Below, in pieces: positions 62,319 through 64,000 of a DNA stretch of 64,000 nt (within the stretch, counting starts at the first letter, position 1; each line of letters opens with the position of its first letter). The DNA comes from WTGU01 sp965200925 (lineage in GTDB: Bacteria > Pseudomonadota > Alphaproteobacteria > UBA828), in contig OZ241738.1 of assembly GCA_965200925.1 (NCBI GenBank), positions 1,736,001-1,800,000 on the forward strand, written 5' to 3'. The notes beneath the pieces were generated by a model. That model made no database searches. It was not told where the DNA came from and was given only the letters and a program-made list of their open reading frames with translations. The translations under genes were made by a program, and so were the position numbers.

Positions 62319-62924
62319 TCAGGGGTTACGGCCCAAATCCATCATCGTAGCATCGATATCCGCTGCCATGTTGTTTATCATACGGACAAATCGCTTGACG
62401 ATCTCCTCACGCTTTTCCGAAGCCGAATCCACCGCCCGCTTGAAGAAATTCTGGTTCTGCCAATCCCAGTCACCGGGGACATTTTTCCACATTATACCTT
62501 CGTGCAGCTTATTTTCTGAGTTACGCTCATAGGTTTCAAACCCTTTGAATCTTTCAACAATATGTTCTCCCTTCTCATCAGTGTACGACCTGTGAAGATG
62601 GAGACAGACGTAGGGGGGAGAAAAGTTTTTATAAGATGACAAATGTATTCCCGTCGTCGGATCCTCGTTACCGTGCTCATACCAACCGTTCTTCCGCAAC
62701 ACAATCAAACTGCGGTGCGTTTTCAGAACGTCGCCGTAATGAGTGGAAACCACCCTCCAACAATCACTCTCGGAGAATTTCTTCTCGACATCCTTCACAA
62801 CCTTTTCGACCAAACGCTTTCGAACGATTGCCATCGCCTCTTCCACGCGGAAGGCGAGATCGAAATGTTGCTCGCTGGCGATAATGTGCTCCACGGTGGC
62901 GTCACGGATTATGTCAGACGTCAT
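62319..62924 (-). CDS. Unrecognised low-GC 201-residue protein
   Basis: The first half is helical (ending EKKFSESDCWRVV), the middle rich in aromatic residues (GWYEHGNEDPTTGIHLSSYK, then YVCLHLHRSYTDEKG), the end helical again (IVKRFVRMINNMAADIDATM). It starts 17 bases after the PD-(D/E)XK gene, with AGGAGGAG before its ATG, so the two form an operon. The sequence is far poorer in GC than the chromosome, suggesting recent transfer. I recognise no family. Confidence 0.65.
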   Translation of the reverse strand: MTSDIIRDATVEHIIASEQHFDLAFRVEEAMAIVRKRLVEKVVKDVEKKFSESDCWRVVSTHYGDVLKTHRSLIVLRKNGWYEHGNEDPTTGIHLSSYKNFSPPYVCLHLHRSYTDEKGEHIVERFKGFETYERNSENKLHEGIMWKNVPGDWDWQNQNFFKRAVDSASEKREEIVKRFVRMINNMAADIDATMMDLGRNP

Positions 62925-62941
62925 GATCTCGCTCCTCCTCG

Positions 62942-63742
62942 TTACGCCCCCGGCCTGTCCGCCAGCGCAAAGTTTTCCTCGACGTACTCAAGAAAGCCCT
63001 TCAGGAACCAGCGTACTCGTTCGGCTTCGCATTGCTCCCAACACCGCCGGATCCAATTTTCGACCGATGGTGGCTTTTCGCCGCGGGTTCGATAGGGCAT
63101 CGTCAAGCAGCGTTCTTTACCTTTTTCCGGCAAAGTCTCCGGGTCGTTGCCGTTGCCGCTCAAGTACAAGACCCACGCAGCCTCTGTCTTGGATCGAAGA
63201 TCACACATATAATTCTTGATTTGGTCCGGCTGTTCGACAGCCCGTGGCTTGTTCTCGATCCCGATCCAGCGGTTGCCGGGCATTTCCAGAACGATATCGA
63301 TCCGCCCCTTATCCGTCGAATACTCAAGATGAGTTTTACATCCTTGAGTGTTCGAGTACGGAAAATCTTTACGTAATTTGCCGGTGAGAGAGAGGCGGAT
63401 CTCGCACAGGAACAGCCGGAGGAACACGTCACCTTGTCCATGAGTGCCCGCCGGGTCGAGGAGCCCGCCGAAGGCGCGTGACAGGTCGGTTTCCCGCTCC
63501 TTGAAGTCATCGTCGGCGCGACGCGGGCCGAGGAAGACGGAGAACCGCGGCGCGACTCTGCGGTCGAACACCGCCTGCTTTTGGTCGAGCACCGCTTGCG
63601 CGCGCCGCGCGGCGGCGACCACGGGGCCGAGGCCGGCGAAGAATGCCGCCAGATCGGCTTGGTGAGTCCGCCGCGCCCGGTCGAGCGCGGAGTCAAGGCC
63701 GGTGAAGAAATCCGCCAACGCAACGTCGTGACCCGTCGTCAT
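62942..63742 (-). CDS. PD-(D/E)XK nuclease-fold protein
   Basis: A 266-residue protein. The first 75 residues are helical and coiled-coil-like (Ala/Arg-rich). The nuclease core is KTHLEYSTDKGRIDIVLEMP with GNRWIGIENKPRAVEQPDQI after it, supplying Asp, Glu-x-Lys and a Gln helix, the pattern of the PDDEXK_4-like family. The C-terminal third has ENWIRRCWEQCEAERVRWFL. GC falls through the gene. A predicted promoter would place the transcript start at about 63743, next to the ATG. This suggests a leaderless mRNA. Confidence 0.75.
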   Translation of the reverse strand: MTTGHDVALADFFTGLDSALDRARRTHQADLAAFFAGLGPVVAAARRAQAVLDQKQAVFDRRVAPRFSVFLGPRRADDDFKERETDLSRAFGGLLDPAGTHGQGDVFLRLFLCEIRLSLTGKLRKDFPYSNTQGCKTHLEYSTDKGRIDIVLEMPGNRWIGIENKPRAVEQPDQIKNYMCDLRSKTEAAWVLYLSGNGNDPETLPEKGKERCLTMPYRTRGEKPPSVENWIRRCWEQCEAERVRWFLKGFLEYVEENFALADRPGA

Positions 63743-63749
63743 GCGCGGG

Positions 63750-63778
63750 ACCATACGCCCGGACGGGGCGGCCGTCAA
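63750..63778 (-). promoter_or_regulatory. Predicted promoter of the nuclease gene
   Basis: TTGACG (63778-63773) and TATGGT (63755-63750) on the minus strand are 17 bases apart. The -10 ends 7 bases before the ATG, leaving little or no leader and no Shine-Dalgarno sequence. Confidence 0.5.
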
Positions 63779-63870
63779 CGCCGGGCGGGGATACCCTCCT
63801 TCGGGGCTTCCCGCCGCGGGCGGGACGGGGCATGATGCGGGGTGACGGAAGCGCGCGAGGAGAGCGGGGC

Positions 63871-64000
63871 ATGGCTGGGACCTTCGACATCAACATCGAT
63901 TGCGGCGAGAGCTTCGGCAACTGGACCATGGGCGCGGACGAGGCGCTCATGCCGCACGTCACGACGGCGAATGTCGCCTGCGGCTTCCACGCCGGCGATC
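63871..64000 (+). CDS. pxpA: 5-oxoprolinase subunit A / LamB-YcsF family (partial)
   Basis: The first 43 codons of the gene are in the window, reading DINIDCGESFGNWTMGADEA and ANVACGFHAGD, the N-terminal signature of LamB/YcsF proteins (PxpA), which with PxpB and PxpC hydrolyse 5-oxoproline. AGGAGA precedes the ATG. The rest lies beyond 64000. Confidence 0.9.
   Translation, partial: MAGTFDINIDCGESFGNWTMGADEALMPHVTTANVACGFHAGD

Overview
The window looks like the chromosome of a high-GC alphaproteobacterium, probably of the Rhodospirillales or a neighbouring order. The evidence is the very GC-rich third codon positions, a leuS-lptE-holA cluster led by a DUF3576 lipoprotein, carAB opposite a GatB/YqeY gene and dnaG, a thrS-infC-rpmI-rplT-pheS-pheT operon, aroK-aroB beside xerD and accA, and MlaA/MlaC-type genes. 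Nothing indicates a plasmid or an intact prophage or transposon. All calls are from reading the sequence; no database search was run.

Layout. 1-4200: the tail of an EVE-domain gene, a DsbA-like thiol oxidoreductase, and two secreted proteins (a DUF4189-like lipoprotein and an invasin-type barrel behind a 13-bp tandem repeat). 4266-11486 (minus): a homodimeric-E1-like thiamine enzyme, a DUF3576 lipoprotein, leuS, lptE and holA. 11567-20391: a methyltransferase, a hicB remnant, and a plus-strand block (MDR oxidoreductase plus a complete polyamine-type ABC importer) converging on DUF917 and hydantoinase/oxoprolinase genes, a plausible uptake and degradation module. 20548-31687 (minus): tRNA-Ser, lepA, the translation operon with a strong promoter and an AUA-initiated infC, then an inositol-phosphate-synthase-like gene with a methyltransferase. 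31864-44127: an AcuI-like reductase, greA and carAB, then divergently yqeY, dnaG and a sulfation cassette (sulfotransferase, cysD, cysNC). 44159-47570 (minus): HMG-CoA lyase, an amidase, an EamA exporter and a DnaJ/TerB protein. 47793-58608: an EF-G paralogue with mlaA and mlaC; accA, xerD and an envelope-type pair on the minus strand; then aroK, aroB and a CorC-like protein.

The last part (58641-63742) is accessory: a subtilase-like lipoprotein lacking part of its catalytic site, small secreted proteins, a decayed glycine-zipper lipoprotein running into a macro-domain gene, and a low-GC two-gene module with a PD-(D/E)XK nuclease-fold protein. The window ends in the start of a pxpA/LamB-YcsF gene.

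Most of the window is housekeeping. The points I rate highest are the AUA start of infC overlapping the thrS stop, the ATG-bearing repeat ahead of the invasin-like gene, the low-GC nuclease pair with a predicted leaderless transcript, the sulfation cassette directly after dnaG, and the decaying genes at 12.4 kb and 61.5 kb.
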